Positions 8,796 to 17,688 are shown, counted from the first letter of the stretch. The stretch: DNA of 36,889 bases from JBCBKZ01 sp039026975 (GCA_039026975.1 JBCCLI010000010.1:1-36889), one strand, 5' to 3'. The notes: generated by a model from the letters alone, not told the origin. Numbers and translations: made by a program.

Positions 8796-9755
8796 TCAGT
8801 CCTCATCTGAGAAATTGGCTACCTGCTGCCTTTGTCTATCTACAGAGAGCTGTAGGATGTCTGGTCGGGAGTAATGGCCGGAAACATCCAGGTTTTGCCG
8901 TTCTCTTAATACATTTTCCAGATGGATAATAGCAGTAAATACCCCTTCCTCTACAGGAATAGGCTCTATCATCCAACTTCCATCAGGGGCTGCTAAACAG
9001 GAGCCTCCATTACCCATCCATTTAGGGGCATTTTTTCTGATGACATCAGCATAAGGAATGGAATCGGGAATATGCTTTCTACCCATAAGGCCGGAAACGG
9101 ATACTACATAGGAGCGTGACTCCATAGCTATGAAGCGGGTGATGTCTATGGTATTTCTCACATTACCGGGCCATACGGCTATATGAACATTCTCTCCCTG
9201 CGCGTACAGGCTGGCTCTGGGCATAGGAAGCCAATTTTCCCAGCAGTTAAGTCCCCCAAGGGTAAAATTCTTTAAGGGGTGGACCACCAGCCCGTGCCCA
9301 TCTCCCTGAGCCCATACCAGCCTCTCTTCATAAGTGGGCATGAGTTTACGGTGAACAGATTGTATTTCGCCCTGCTGATTAATGTAAACCAAGCTACAGT
9401 AGACAGAGTGATTGCCACGGTTTTTTCCTCTTTCTATGGTTCCCAGATAAATAGCCAACTTCAGTTTTTTGGCTTCTGCACATATTACATCCAGGTCTCC
9501 TGCTTCTATGCTGACAGCCTCCCGCACATAGTGCGCGTATAGGGCTTTTTGGACATCTGAATTGAAGCGGGCGCCATCTGTTAGCTCTACCCAAAAGGGA
9601 TAGCCAGGCAGTAGGGCTTCTCCAAATACAGCTAACTCAGCCTCTTTCGCTGCCGCTTGCTGTAGATAGGTCAGGATCTTTTGGGTAGTAGCTTCCTTAT
9701 TAAGCCAAACAGGGGACATTTGGCATAGGGCAATACAAAGGCTTTCTGAATTCAT
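8796..9755 (-). CDS. Carbon-nitrogen hydrolase, nitrilase branch
   Basis: 319 residues. The nitrilase-superfamily triad is visible: E46 (FGEALLPGYP), K137 (HRKLMPTYEE) and C171 (LNCWENWLP). The CWENW context and the early LPGYPFW are typical of true nitrilases (R-CN to acid plus ammonia) rather than amidases, so branch 1 is favoured. The substrate is unknown. It is cytosolic, with no signal. It starts 3 bp after the stop of the upstream VOC gene, so the two are one operon. Confidence 0.88.
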   Translation of the reverse strand: MNSESLCIALCQMSPVWLNKEATTQKILTYLQQAAAKEAELAVFGEALLPGYPFWVELTDGARFNSDVQKALYAHYVREAVSIEAGDLDVICAEAKKLKLAIYLGTIERGKNRGNHSVYCSLVYINQQGEIQSVHRKLMPTYEERLVWAQGDGHGLVVHPLKNFTLGGLNCWENWLPMPRASLYAQGENVHIAVWPGNVRNTIDITRFIAMESRSYVVSVSGLMGRKHIPDSIPYADVIRKNAPKWMGNGGSCLAAPDGSWMIEPIPVEEGVFTAIIHLENVLRERQNLDVSGHYSRPDILQLSVDRQRQQVANFSDED

Positions 9756-9758
9756 AGA

Positions 9759-10181
9759 TTACTCTTTTTCCTCGTCCGCCAGGTAATCAGTGAATACCTG
9801 ATCTACAGGTTCCCACAGTTCAATTTTATTATTCTCCAGATCTAGTATATGGACAAACTTTCCATAGTCATAGGTGGCTATTTCATCCAGCACCCTCACC
9901 CCCTGGGCCTTTAAATCTTCCACTAATGCCTCTATATTTTCTACCCGATAATTCACCATAAATTCTTTTTCGGATGGCTGGAAGTAATCTGTATCCTGCT
10001 TGAATGGACTCCACTGTAGGTGGCCCTGCTGGCTGGGGTTATCTACCCTCAGAAAGGAAAACATAGCTCCATATTGGTCCGTAGGAAAACCCAAGTGGGT
10101 TTTATACCACTCCTTGACTGCATCAGGATCTTTACATTTGAAGAATATTCCTCCTACTCCAGTTACTTTTTTATCGCTCAT
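9759..10181 (-). CDS. VOC-family (glyoxalase/bleomycin-resistance-like) protein
   Basis: About 140 residues from ATG at 10181 (MSDKKVTGVGG). An upstream in-frame ATG at 10268 would add 29 residues unlike the family, so I prefer 10181. One VOC unit pair is visible: VGGIFFKCKDPDAVKEWYKTHLG at the N-terminus, and ILDLENNKIELWEP with the usual C-terminal metal-ligand Glu. Members are dioxygenases, isomerases or binding proteins; the reaction is not predictable. It is followed by the nitrilase gene with a 3-bp gap. Confidence 0.85.
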   Translation of the reverse strand: MSDKKVTGVGGIFFKCKDPDAVKEWYKTHLGFPTDQYGAMFSFLRVDNPSQQGHLQWSPFKQDTDYFQPSEKEFMVNYRVENIEALVEDLKAQGVRVLDEIATYDYGKFVHILDLENNKIELWEPVDQVFTDYLADEEKE

Positions 10182-10311
10182 AGTATGTGATTTGGAAGGT
10201 ATAAGTTGGGAATAAGTAAGGAGAAGTAATAGCTTATTATGGTAATTATGAAGAAGATCACCAGTCAAATCAAGATCCTTAAGTAGGTGGACATACCTAA
10301 AATGGTGAAAA

Positions 10312-10386
10312 ATGGACCGCCGACTTTAGTCGCTGAAGAAGCACTGGTCAGTGTCTGCTAATAGGCTGCTAAAGCAGCCTGTCCAT
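10312..10386. repeat. REP-like pair of inverted hairpins (BIME-like element)
   Basis: Two related hairpins lie head to head within 75 bp. The outer ends are ATGGAC (10312-10317) and GTCCAT (10381-10386). The left hairpin has CGAC-TTTA-GTCG. The right has GGCTGC-TAAA-GCAGCC. Read outward-in, both units have the form ATGGAC, variable bases, stem, CTTTAG. The stem bases that differ between units change in pairs (G/C to T/A and A/T to G/C), so the fold is kept. This is the layout of REP/BIME elements mobilised by RAYT transposases; no such transposase is in the window. Confidence 0.6.
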
Positions 10387-10469
10387 AGGGAGTCAATGAA
10401 ACCGGAGAATATTTGGCTACCCACTTATGATAACTGTTACTTGTGGTTGGTTAAGCGGTAGTTCTACAA

Positions 10470-11945
10470 ATGAATGATTACTCACGGCATATGAGGATAA
10501 GAAGTGAACCCTATTTGATAGGAGGATTACTCATCCTGCTGTTTCTCATGGGATCCTTAAGTACCTCTCCGCTGGTAGTGGGATATGGACATGATAGAGA
10601 GATCTTCCGATATGTGGGGATGATGATGACGCAGGGAGGGATTCCTTATCTGGATGCCATAGACAATAAACCTCCGGCTATCTTTATCCTACATGCCTTG
10701 GGACATATGCTTTCTCCAGGTCCCTGGGGGAGCTTCCTGGTAATGAAGTTGGTGGGAGTACTGGCCCTAATCAGTCTATTTCAAGCTGCTCGTCAGACGC
10801 TTTCCCCTAGGTTATCCTTCCTGCTATGTAGCCTATGGATTTCCTGGATCACCTATGACAAAATCCTGGAAGGTGGGGGCCTAAGTAGAGAGCTAGTCGC
10901 ATATCTGAGTACCGTGATACTGGTGGTCATCTTTCAAGGAAAAAGAAGCTTTGGGGTGGGCTTACAAGTAGGGCTGTTGGTCAATCTTATATTTTATACC
11001 CAGCAGAATGAGATCCTCGCCATGATCCCACTTTTGATCTACCTTATAGTCATAGGAAGGCGTATTCAGTGGAGAGTTCTGTATGGATGTATGGTGGGAG
11101 GGCTGGTAGTCCACCTTATCACATTGGGAGGCCTGGGATACGTTGGCGCGTTGGAAGCCTTTTGGGAACAGTGCTTTCAGTTTAACACCCAGCTGTACTT
11201 CCCTGAGCAAACTCTCTTGAGTAGGATAGACGCTTTTTTCACTGAGGTTTTGTTTGGGCAGAAACGATTTATGGTTTTCTATCCAGTCTTCTTGCTCAGT
11301 GTATTTCCTCTAGGAGAATGGTTTTGGAGGAAACAAGTCCTTTCCCCCAGGTATGTAAGCTTAATAGCAGCCCTCTTTCTCCAACTCTTTTCTTCCTCCT
11401 TGAGTGGATGGACATATGCGCATTATTTTCTGGCTTGGGTACCCTTATGGGTGGGTCTGCTTTGGCATATGCTTTTCAGGCTAGACCAGCTTTGGCTAAA
11501 AATATCCTTATTTACCTACCTGGGCATCTTTCTATTGCTGAAAGTAGGGGTATTCTCCCAAGCTACTTCTTATCAGCATAATCCAGATATTTTTCAGCAG
11601 CTCCAGTCTGTTCGTGGGCAGAAGGGGCAGGTATATACCTTCCAGACCTCTTATTTGGCCTACAACTCGGATTTAGCCATTATGTCTCCTTCACCCTATG
11701 TCCTAAGTCATTATTTTCGCTTTGAGGGCTTTGATCCCACTGGAGAAAAATTTGATCAATTACTGGCAGATATAGATAGGGCTAACTGCCAGTTTATCTT
11801 TCATAATCCACATCCTCTTATTGTCTTTGCTCCCTTATATGAAGATAAACTACAGGCTTTTCTGGAGAATAAGTATGAGGAGATATTTCACGTTGAAGAC
11901 GGACCTATTCTCTACAGGAGAAAGCCTTATACTTATAAAGACTGA
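10470..11945 (+). CDS. GT-C fold membrane glycosyltransferase (GT39/PMT_2-like)
   Basis: 491 residues with about ten hydrophobic segments. The first loop after TM1 contains GYGHDREIF (D42) and AIDNKPP (65-69), the acidic and D-x-KPP signatures of PMT_2-type enzymes that use polyprenyl-phosphate sugars. The C-terminal about 110 residues (LLADIDRANCQFIFHNPHP) are soluble and probably periplasmic. It would move a sugar from a lipid carrier to a protein, lipid or glycan. Acceptor and sugar cannot be told. It stands alone on its strand and ends 2 bp from the convergent TonB-receptor gene. Confidence 0.75.
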   Translation: MNDYSRHMRIRSEPYLIGGLLILLFLMGSLSTSPLVVGYGHDREIFRYVGMMMTQGGIPYLDAIDNKPPAIFILHALGHMLSPGPWGSFLVMKLVGVLALISLFQAARQTLSPRLSFLLCSLWISWITYDKILEGGGLSRELVAYLSTVILVVIFQGKRSFGVGLQVGLLVNLIFYTQQNEILAMIPLLIYLIVIGRRIQWRVLYGCMVGGLVVHLITLGGLGYVGALEAFWEQCFQFNTQLYFPEQTLLSRIDAFFTEVLFGQKRFMVFYPVFLLSVFPLGEWFWRKQVLSPRYVSLIAALFLQLFSSSLSGWTYAHYFLAWVPLWVGLLWHMLFRLDQLWLKISLFTYLGIFLLLKVGVFSQATSYQHNPDIFQQLQSVRGQKGQVYTFQTSYLAYNSDLAIMSPSPYVLSHYFRFEGFDPTGEKFDQLLADIDRANCQFIFHNPHPLIVFAPLYEDKLQAFLENKYEEIFHVEDGPILYRRKPYTYKD

Positions 11946-11947
11946 TA

Positions 11948-14602
11948 TTACCACTCTAATCTCAGGCTGAGGTTGAGGGTCCTGTCTAACAGGCTAGTCT
12001 CTGAGCCTATGACAGAACCATTGGTTTGTTGGTCATCTGTAATGGAATAGGTGTATTGGAGGTATTTGATATTACTCCTGTCTAGCAGGTTATAGACATT
12101 GGCTCCTAAAACGGCGTTCACTTCCTTAATGGGGATTTTATAGCTAAGCCCCAGATCCACCCTATGGTAGTCCGGGATTCTACGAATCCTGTCATTAGGG
12201 TTTATGATTACCCGTTCTAGTCTCCTGGTCAGTAGAGAAAAGTCTGTGTAAGGTCTTCCACTTGCGAAGGTGTACCCTAAATCCAGCTGGAACACCTTCC
12301 ATGATAGCTGGTTCATCCATGATAGCTGATGCCTTCTATCATTTTGAGCAGGGAAGGTCGTATTATTAGCTATTTGGGGAAACTCATTAGTGGTTTTACT
12401 TAGGGTGTATGCAAGGAAGGTTTGGTATAGGTCTACATCCAGGTTTATCAGGGCATCTATGCCTATAGCTCTTCCTGTACCCACAAAAGCCTGATAGGGT
12501 GTCTGGGCCACCGGTGAGGCTCTGTCTTCTCTGAAACCTGGAATCACCTGGGCATACTCAATGACATTATCCATATCCTTTATATAGGCCTCCAGATCTA
12601 CGGTCCATGGGCCTTTTCTGAAGGTAGTCCCCAGCATATACGTAGAAGACTTCCCTACCGGGAAGGTATTATCATCTGCCATGAGCCAGAAAGGAACGCT
12701 TTGGCCTAGGCGATTTTCATGTATGCTCTGACGTACAAATTGGTAGTTTTGGCTGAGGGCAGCTTTTAGGCTTAGATGGTCAGATAAGCTGTATTTGCCG
12801 GTTATCCGGGGTACCCAATATGCCTTGGAAGTAGGCTCATAGTAGGTAAGTCTGGTCCCCAGGCTCAGCTCCCATTTATAGCCCTCTTTCAGCACATAGC
12901 GGGCAAAGCCATGATACTCATTGGCCATAAGGCTTCCCTTTAAAGTGGTATCCACCTCTGTCTTGAAGAAATAAATGTTGTCATGCTGAGTGATACCACC
13001 CCCTACTTCTAGCAGATCATCTTGACCACTTTGGTACCTAAGGGTAAGGTTCCCACCTACATCATTGATACTATTTTTTCTTTCATTGGAGAAAATATCT
13101 ACTTTATCCTGAGCTATTCCTGCTCTTATCAAGGAGGAAAATATGCTCGCATCATTTTCATAAGAGGTGATGAATATGCGGGAATCTAGGCTCCAATCTC
13201 TCCCCAGCTGAACGTTCAAGTTTAAGGCTGCTCCTTCATTTGTCCATATTTCCAGGTTTTTAAATAACTCAGTATTTATGATGCCTCCGGATCGTATCTT
13301 GGTTCTATACGTTAAGTCGTAAGAATTATCAAAGTCGTCTCTGCCTCTAAAGTAGTTAAGGCTTAAAGTGGTTTGGGAAGAGGGCTGTATGAGTAGCTTG
13401 GCATTTATATCATAGAACTGGTAGATAGGCTGGTTATCTATCAGCTTATCTCTACTGTCTGCCTGGAACTCATTTATCCTAAAGTCGGCCTCCGAGCCCC
13501 TAAGTCTTTCAAATAGGGCTGACTGGGCAGCATTTTGGTAGGTTGTTCTCCCACCTAGCACTAGTGCGGCTTTATTCCCTAAGGGGATACCTAATTGTAG
13601 GGAGGAGGTAAGGGTATTGATATCAGCGTTTCCACTAAATCCTTTTACATTTTCTTCAGACCTCAGGAGGACCATTCCTCCGGTTTTTCCTCCATATTCA
13701 ATGGGAAGGGAGTTTTTATGTAGCTCCACTTCATGTACATAATCACTATTGATCCCACTAAATATTCCGTAGAAGTGAGAGGAGTGATACAGGGGGATAC
13801 CATCTAATACCACCAGTGTCTCATTCCCTTCACTTCCCCTGATGCTGATTTCTGAATTTGCATCATCTATGGCAAAAATTCCTGGTAGTTGCTGGAGGTT
13901 TCTGAATAAATCATTCCCGAACATACCTGGACTCAAAGAGTTCTGTATCCCCCTTTCTGAAATGGCTAATTGATGGGTGGGGATGAAGGCGGGTGCATGT
14001 TCTTCTATAGAGATGGGGGTAATGCTAAGTGGTTTACTTTTAAGGGCTACCTGCGGGTCATTTCTCAGTGCCTGAACCTCTTTTTTTATGGTTTGATAGC
14101 CGAGGTTACGGATGATCACGTCTTCTTTTAGGTCATTGGCAGGGATGGTAAGGGTAAACATTCCTGCTTCATCTGTAAGGGTACCTATCTGCTTATTGGG
14201 GAGATATACGGCGACCTGGGAGAGAGGGGTATCACTGTCTTCATCTGTCACCATTCCGCTGATTTGGATGAATCTTGGCTGTGGGGTGTAATTTTCTCTT
14301 ACCTGAAGAAGAATTTGATTTTCCTTTAGTTTGAAGGAAACCCCGGAATTAACAAACAGCTGAGTAAGAAAGGGCTTAAGTTGATTCTCACGTATAGTAA
14401 CAGGACCTAAACTTACTCTTTCTATGGCGGAAGTAGGGTAGGAGAATGAGATACCATACTCCTCAGATAGGGTGGTAACTACCTTCAGAGCGTTAGTGGG
14501 GGCAGATAATCGTAATGCGTAGCCCTGACCTGTCTGCCCTGCTAAGGGAGCAAATAGGCAGATCATGCTGACTAGTAAGCAGACCTTTAACACACCTCTC
14601 AT
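11948..14602 (-). CDS. FecA-type TonB-dependent outer membrane receptor with STN domain
   Basis: 884 residues. Signal peptide about 1-23. An STN (secretin/TonB N-terminal) domain at about 27-103 indicates that the receptor signals to an anti-sigma factor. A CarboxypepD_reg-like domain covers about 113-185 (ISGMVTDEDSDTPLSQVAVYL). The plug is about 205-325 (LQQLPGIFAID, ISIRGSEGNETLVVLDGIPLY), followed by a beta-barrel to the C-terminal aromatic. It starts 6 bp after the FecR stop; with the sigma factor it forms a FecI-FecR-FecA-type cell-surface signalling unit. The ligand is unknown: no SusD partner and no iron or heme motif is seen. It ends 2 bp from the convergent glycosyltransferase. Confidence 0.9.
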   Translation of the reverse strand: MRGVLKVCLLVSMICLFAPLAGQTGQGYALRLSAPTNALKVVTTLSEEYGISFSYPTSAIERVSLGPVTIRENQLKPFLTQLFVNSGVSFKLKENQILLQVRENYTPQPRFIQISGMVTDEDSDTPLSQVAVYLPNKQIGTLTDEAGMFTLTIPANDLKEDVIIRNLGYQTIKKEVQALRNDPQVALKSKPLSITPISIEEHAPAFIPTHQLAISERGIQNSLSPGMFGNDLFRNLQQLPGIFAIDDANSEISIRGSEGNETLVVLDGIPLYHSSHFYGIFSGINSDYVHEVELHKNSLPIEYGGKTGGMVLLRSEENVKGFSGNADINTLTSSLQLGIPLGNKAALVLGGRTTYQNAAQSALFERLRGSEADFRINEFQADSRDKLIDNQPIYQFYDINAKLLIQPSSQTTLSLNYFRGRDDFDNSYDLTYRTKIRSGGIINTELFKNLEIWTNEGAALNLNVQLGRDWSLDSRIFITSYENDASIFSSLIRAGIAQDKVDIFSNERKNSINDVGGNLTLRYQSGQDDLLEVGGGITQHDNIYFFKTEVDTTLKGSLMANEYHGFARYVLKEGYKWELSLGTRLTYYEPTSKAYWVPRITGKYSLSDHLSLKAALSQNYQFVRQSIHENRLGQSVPFWLMADDNTFPVGKSSTYMLGTTFRKGPWTVDLEAYIKDMDNVIEYAQVIPGFREDRASPVAQTPYQAFVGTGRAIGIDALINLDVDLYQTFLAYTLSKTTNEFPQIANNTTFPAQNDRRHQLSWMNQLSWKVFQLDLGYTFASGRPYTDFSLLTRRLERVIINPNDRIRRIPDYHRVDLGLSYKIPIKEVNAVLGANVYNLLDRSNIKYLQYTYSITDDQQTNGSVIGSETSLLDRTLNLSLRLEW

Positions 14603-14608
14603 GAACTA

Positions 14609-15739
14609 CTACTCTTCAGAATTAGTGATAATAACGAGCTTTTCTTTTAGGTTAATGTCGTACTCAAGTTTCATGGTGAAGCAGACATTATCCAGGGCAT
14701 CTTCCAGGCTCCTACCATTGAAGAACCCTCTGTAAAGGGAATCTTTACGGTCAGTTTGAATGTCAACCTTCACACCAAACTGTCTCTCTATCTCTTTGAA
14801 GGCTTCAGACACAGGCTCATTGGTAAAGGAGTACACATCCTGCATCCAGCCATCAGGATTTCTGTTCCCGGTAGAATCTTTAATTAGTGTTCCTGATCCA
14901 TCCAGGTAGGCATATTCTCCTGGGTTGAGGATGATTTTTTGCTTTAAGTGGGAAACTTCTACTTTTCCGGTTATACAAGCTACCTTGAACCTCTCTTCCC
15001 GCTGGAATACATTAAAACTTGTTCCCAACACTTGTACATCTCCCTGATCCGTTTCTACCCTAAAGGGACTTCCCTCTGTAACATCAAAGAAAGCTTCTCC
15101 TTCCAGAAATAAGGTTCTGTTGTCTGCCCAGTTAGTGGTATCTAATACCAGGGTACTAGTGGCGTTCAGGGTAACTAATGACTGGTCAGGTAATGGGTAG
15201 TCTAAATGTACAGCATTAAGGGTTTCTATCTTAATGTTATCAGGCATAAGGAAGGTGAACAGCATAATAGCGAGGAGGCTAGCTGCAGCAGAGATCCCCA
15301 AGATAGGATACAGATACTTAGGAGTCTTCCACTTAGTTAAAAGAGCTTCCTCTTTCTTGGGGATGACTTTTTCTCTATGTTCCGGCATGATAGACTTGAC
15401 TTTAGGGGCATCCTTTACCACCTGAGGGGTAGGATTCTCCTTTACTTTTTCAAGTACGCCTGGCGTCACTAGTGGCTTTTCATCTGCTGATTCATCCAGG
15501 GCCTGGTCAATTTTACTCCAAAGGGCCTGGGTATTTATGGCATTCATATTAGGCTCTTTGAATACCATAGCCTGGACAAGGGTTTTTGCCTGCTGAATGT
15601 CTTCAATCTTATCCGGGTTCTGGGCTAGCCAGTTGGTCCAGCGCTCCTTATCCTGAGGGGCATTCCCTTTTACCCAGTTGATGAAGGACGCATCAGCTGC
15701 AAAATCTGAGACTTTATATGTTTTGTATTGGTCCTTCAT
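14609..15739 (-). CDS. FecR-family anti-sigma factor / signal transducer
   Basis: 376 residues. A cytosolic N-terminal part (about 1-138) for sigma binding includes FINWVKGNAPQDKERWTNWL. One TM helix follows (about 142-166). The periplasmic FecR domain spans about 180-265 (LEGEAFFDV, PFRVETDQGDVQVLGTSFNV) and a C-terminal DUF4974 domain about 303-373 (FTNEPVSEAFKEIERQFGVKV). It should hold the sigma factor until the STN domain of the adjacent receptor signals. It starts 11 bp after the metalloprotease gene and ends 6 bp before the receptor. Confidence 0.92.
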   Translation of the reverse strand: MKDQYKTYKVSDFAADASFINWVKGNAPQDKERWTNWLAQNPDKIEDIQQAKTLVQAMVFKEPNMNAINTQALWSKIDQALDESADEKPLVTPGVLEKVKENPTPQVVKDAPKVKSIMPEHREKVIPKKEEALLTKWKTPKYLYPILGISAAASLLAIMLFTFLMPDNIKIETLNAVHLDYPLPDQSLVTLNATSTLVLDTTNWADNRTLFLEGEAFFDVTEGSPFRVETDQGDVQVLGTSFNVFQREERFKVACITGKVEVSHLKQKIILNPGEYAYLDGSGTLIKDSTGNRNPDGWMQDVYSFTNEPVSEAFKEIERQFGVKVDIQTDRKDSLYRGFFNGRSLEDALDNVCFTMKLEYDINLKEKLVIITNSEE

Positions 15740-15750
15740 ACCTATTGTAT

Positions 15751-16224
15751 TTAGTTATTCCCAAATAATTCGTCTAAATATTGGTTTCTGCTCAGCCTTC
15801 CATATGCATTAATGCATCCTGATTCACCGCTATTCATCATGCTGACACATAAACCGTTTTCACTTGTTGTATTGTCGTGTGGTCTTCCTAAGAAACAGTG
15901 TCCTAATTCATGAAAGACCACAAATTCTCTTTCATATGTATCTGATCTATTCCAGTAATCTATATCTATGCTTACTACTGGAGGGGCGTCTGCATAATAA
16001 GCGCATTGCCCGGCTATGTTCCCCTCAAACTCAGTAAAAGTGCCTTCCACAGGATTCTCCTCATAGTTTACTATCACTCCTCTGATGGCCGCCTCTTCCT
16101 GGAAAGACTGAAAATACTGTATTAACTCGCTGTCCACTGTATTGGTAGGCTCTTCTTCCTTTTCACAAGCTGAGAATCCTATCCATACTATCCCTATGAG
16201 TAAGATGATATTGCCTCGCTGCAT
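15751..16224 (-). CDS. Putative zinc metalloprotease lipoprotein within the FecI/FecR operon
   Basis: 157 residues. The signal ends in a lipobox (FSAC, Cys20). The core has HELGHC (H105, E106, H109), a third possible ligand H116 in GRPHD, and a downstream Met region (CVSMMNS, M129/M130) that could be a metzincin-type Met-turn. The spacing to the third His is one residue longer than the classical HExxHxxGxxH. I know similar HELGHCxLxRxHD lipoproteins from Bacteroidota but no assigned role. It sits between sigma (39-bp gap) and FecR (11-bp gap), so it is co-transcribed with a signalling system; whether it cuts FecR, the receptor or a ligand is open. Confidence 0.75.
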   Translation of the reverse strand: MQRGNIILLIGIVWIGFSACEKEEEPTNTVDSELIQYFQSFQEEAAIRGVIVNYEENPVEGTFTEFEGNIAGQCAYYADAPPVVSIDIDYWNRSDTYEREFVVFHELGHCFLGRPHDNTTSENGLCVSMMNSGESGCINAYGRLSRNQYLDELFGNN

Positions 16225-16263
16225 ACTGTTTTCTCATATAAGGCTGTATGACGCAGTTTGTAC

Positions 16264-16833
16264 TCATAGGTTTCCTAAAAAGTATATAATAAGTCCCCAG
16301 AATAGTAATTCCCTTAAGCTGGAGACAGCCCTAAATACAAGGTTTCTTACTGACTGATAATTAATACCCATGGCCTCAGCTATATCACCATAGTCCATAT
16401 CCTGATAGTATTTCAGGTATATGGCTTCCTTCTGTCTATCTGATAGCGATTGAAAGGCCGTCTGAATTTTTTTCAGTTGTTCTTCAGAGTGCTCATCCTG
16501 AATCATGAGTTGTTCTATGTCCAGGTCTACTTGAAAGTCATAGGTATCTGGTTCCAGGTCTGCCTGGTGCAGCTGGTACTTATTTATTTTTTTAATCAGT
16601 TTCCTCCTGAGGGAAACCATGAGGTAGGGCCTGATACTGGACGTATTTCCCAGGCCTTCTCGGTTTTTCCAAAGCTCAATAAATAAATCCTGTAAGCAAT
16701 CTTCTATAAGCTGTATGTCCTGTGAGAATCTGTATCCATAGCGGATTAGGTGCTCTACATGATCCTTATATATGCGTTCAAGGGAGGATTTATTACCGTT
16801 TTTCAGAGCTTGCCATAGATCATGGTCATTCAT
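16264..16833 (-). CDS. ECF RNA polymerase sigma factor (FecI-like) with hydrophobic C-terminal tail
   Basis: 189 residues. Region 2 is about 20-82 (YRFSQDIQLIEDCLQDLFIELWKN) and region 4 about 120-175 (LSDRQKEAIYLKYYQDMDYGDIAEAM...SVRNLVFRAVSSLRELL). It should direct RNA polymerase to the receptor operon, held by the FecR protein encoded two genes downstream. After region 4 the protein ends in WGLIIYFLGNL, a strongly hydrophobic tail; similar tails occur in some Bacteroidota FecI-like factors. It is the first gene of the four-gene operon, divergent from the nested-repeat lipoprotein. Confidence 0.92.
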   Translation of the reverse strand: MNDHDLWQALKNGNKSSLERIYKDHVEHLIRYGYRFSQDIQLIEDCLQDLFIELWKNREGLGNTSSIRPYLMVSLRRKLIKKINKYQLHQADLEPDTYDFQVDLDIEQLMIQDEHSEEQLKKIQTAFQSLSDRQKEAIYLKYYQDMDYGDIAEAMGINYQSVRNLVFRAVSSLRELLFWGLIIYFLGNL

Positions 16834-16983
16834 ATATCATTACAACGTAGCTTGAACAAAAACTAGTTCAATCAATGAGTTAGCTAATTTATTTAATTTT
16901 TTTTTAGTACACCTGAGTACAAATCATGATTACCTGACTTAGGGTAGTGTAAACAATAACAAAAAGGAATCAAAAAAGGAATC
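16834..16983. promoter_or_regulatory. Divergent promoter region of the sigma operon and the repeat lipoprotein
   Basis: This 150-bp AT-rich region holds an inverted repeat TTGAAC-N8-GTTCAA (16852-16871) about 20-40 bp upstream of the sigma start. Read on the minus strand it contains TAGTTTTTG, one base off the Bacteroidota -7 element. It also holds a run of nine T around 16898 and a direct repeat of AAAAAGGAATC just before the lipoprotein ATG. No Fur-like element like those at 21686 and 29456 is present. An operator role is inference. Confidence 0.4.
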
Positions 16984-17688
16984 ATGATGAAAGTATTATT
17001 GAAATCGAGTTTACTCCTAGCTTTATTCGCCTCCCTGGTATTTGTGGCTTGTGAAGAAGAATCCGTTGAAAGTGCTGCTGACGTAGTAGCGGTAGAAAAC
17101 TATGTAGAAGCTTCTGTAGTAAGCCTACAAGATAGTGCTCAGTGTGGAAGACATGGTTGTTTTGAACTAGTATTTCCTCTTTCTATTTCTTTTCCAGACG
17201 GAACAGTAGAAGAGGTAGCAGATTATGATGAGCTAAAGTCTGTGATCAGAAGCTGGAAAGAAGCTAATCCAGATGCTGAAGAAAGACCCGCCTTTGTATA
17301 TCCCATAGAAGTGATCAGTGAAGATGGAGAAGTCATTACCATAGAGAATGGAGAAGAGCTTAGAGAATTACGTAAGGAATGTGGTCGTGGCTTCCGTGAT
17401 CGTGTAAAGAAGTGGAGAAAATTTGGTAGACCGTGTTTTGACATTGTATTTCCGGTTACCCTGGAGTTCCCAGATGAGACTACCCAGACAGTAGCAGATC
17501 GTGCGGAGCTTAAGCAAGCAGTAAGAACGTGGAAGAGTGAAAACCCAGGTGCTACTGGCCGTCCTGTACTGACCTTCCCCATCACAGTAGAATTTGAGGA
17601 TGGAACTACCCAAACTATAGAAACCATAGAAGACCTAAGGGACTTAAAAGATACTTGCCAGGAAGCAAGTGATGATGAAAATAACTAG
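16984..17688 (+). CDS. Lipoprotein built from nested duplicated repeats
   Basis: 234 residues. The signal ends in a lipobox (FVAC, Cys23). Two about 75-residue units follow, 59-133 and 151-225. Each begins with CF(E/D)(L/I)VFP and ends with a Cys (C133, C225). Each unit is itself two similar halves of the form (F/Y)P-x5-7-DG-x-8-EL-xx-L, giving four copies (from about 63, 105, 155, 197). The paired Cys at the ends of each unit may form a disulfide. I have seen this domain in hypothetical Bacteroidota lipoproteins but know no function. It is divergent from the FecI-type sigma gene and is followed by a strong terminator. Confidence 0.8.
   Translation: MMKVLLKSSLLLALFASLVFVACEEESVESAADVVAVENYVEASVVSLQDSAQCGRHGCFELVFPLSISFPDGTVEEVADYDELKSVIRSWKEANPDAEERPAFVYPIEVISEDGEVITIENGEELRELRKECGRGFRDRVKKWRKFGRPCFDIVFPVTLEFPDETTQTVADRAELKQAVRTWKSENPGATGRPVLTFPITVEFEDGTTQTIETIEDLRDLKDTCQEASDDENN

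Noticed and set aside
8600..8806. Open frame on the minus strand with a Ser-Leu repeat protein
   Set aside because: It is just the translation of the TTAAAC hexamer tract running into the 3' ends of neighbouring genes; no start context, no family.
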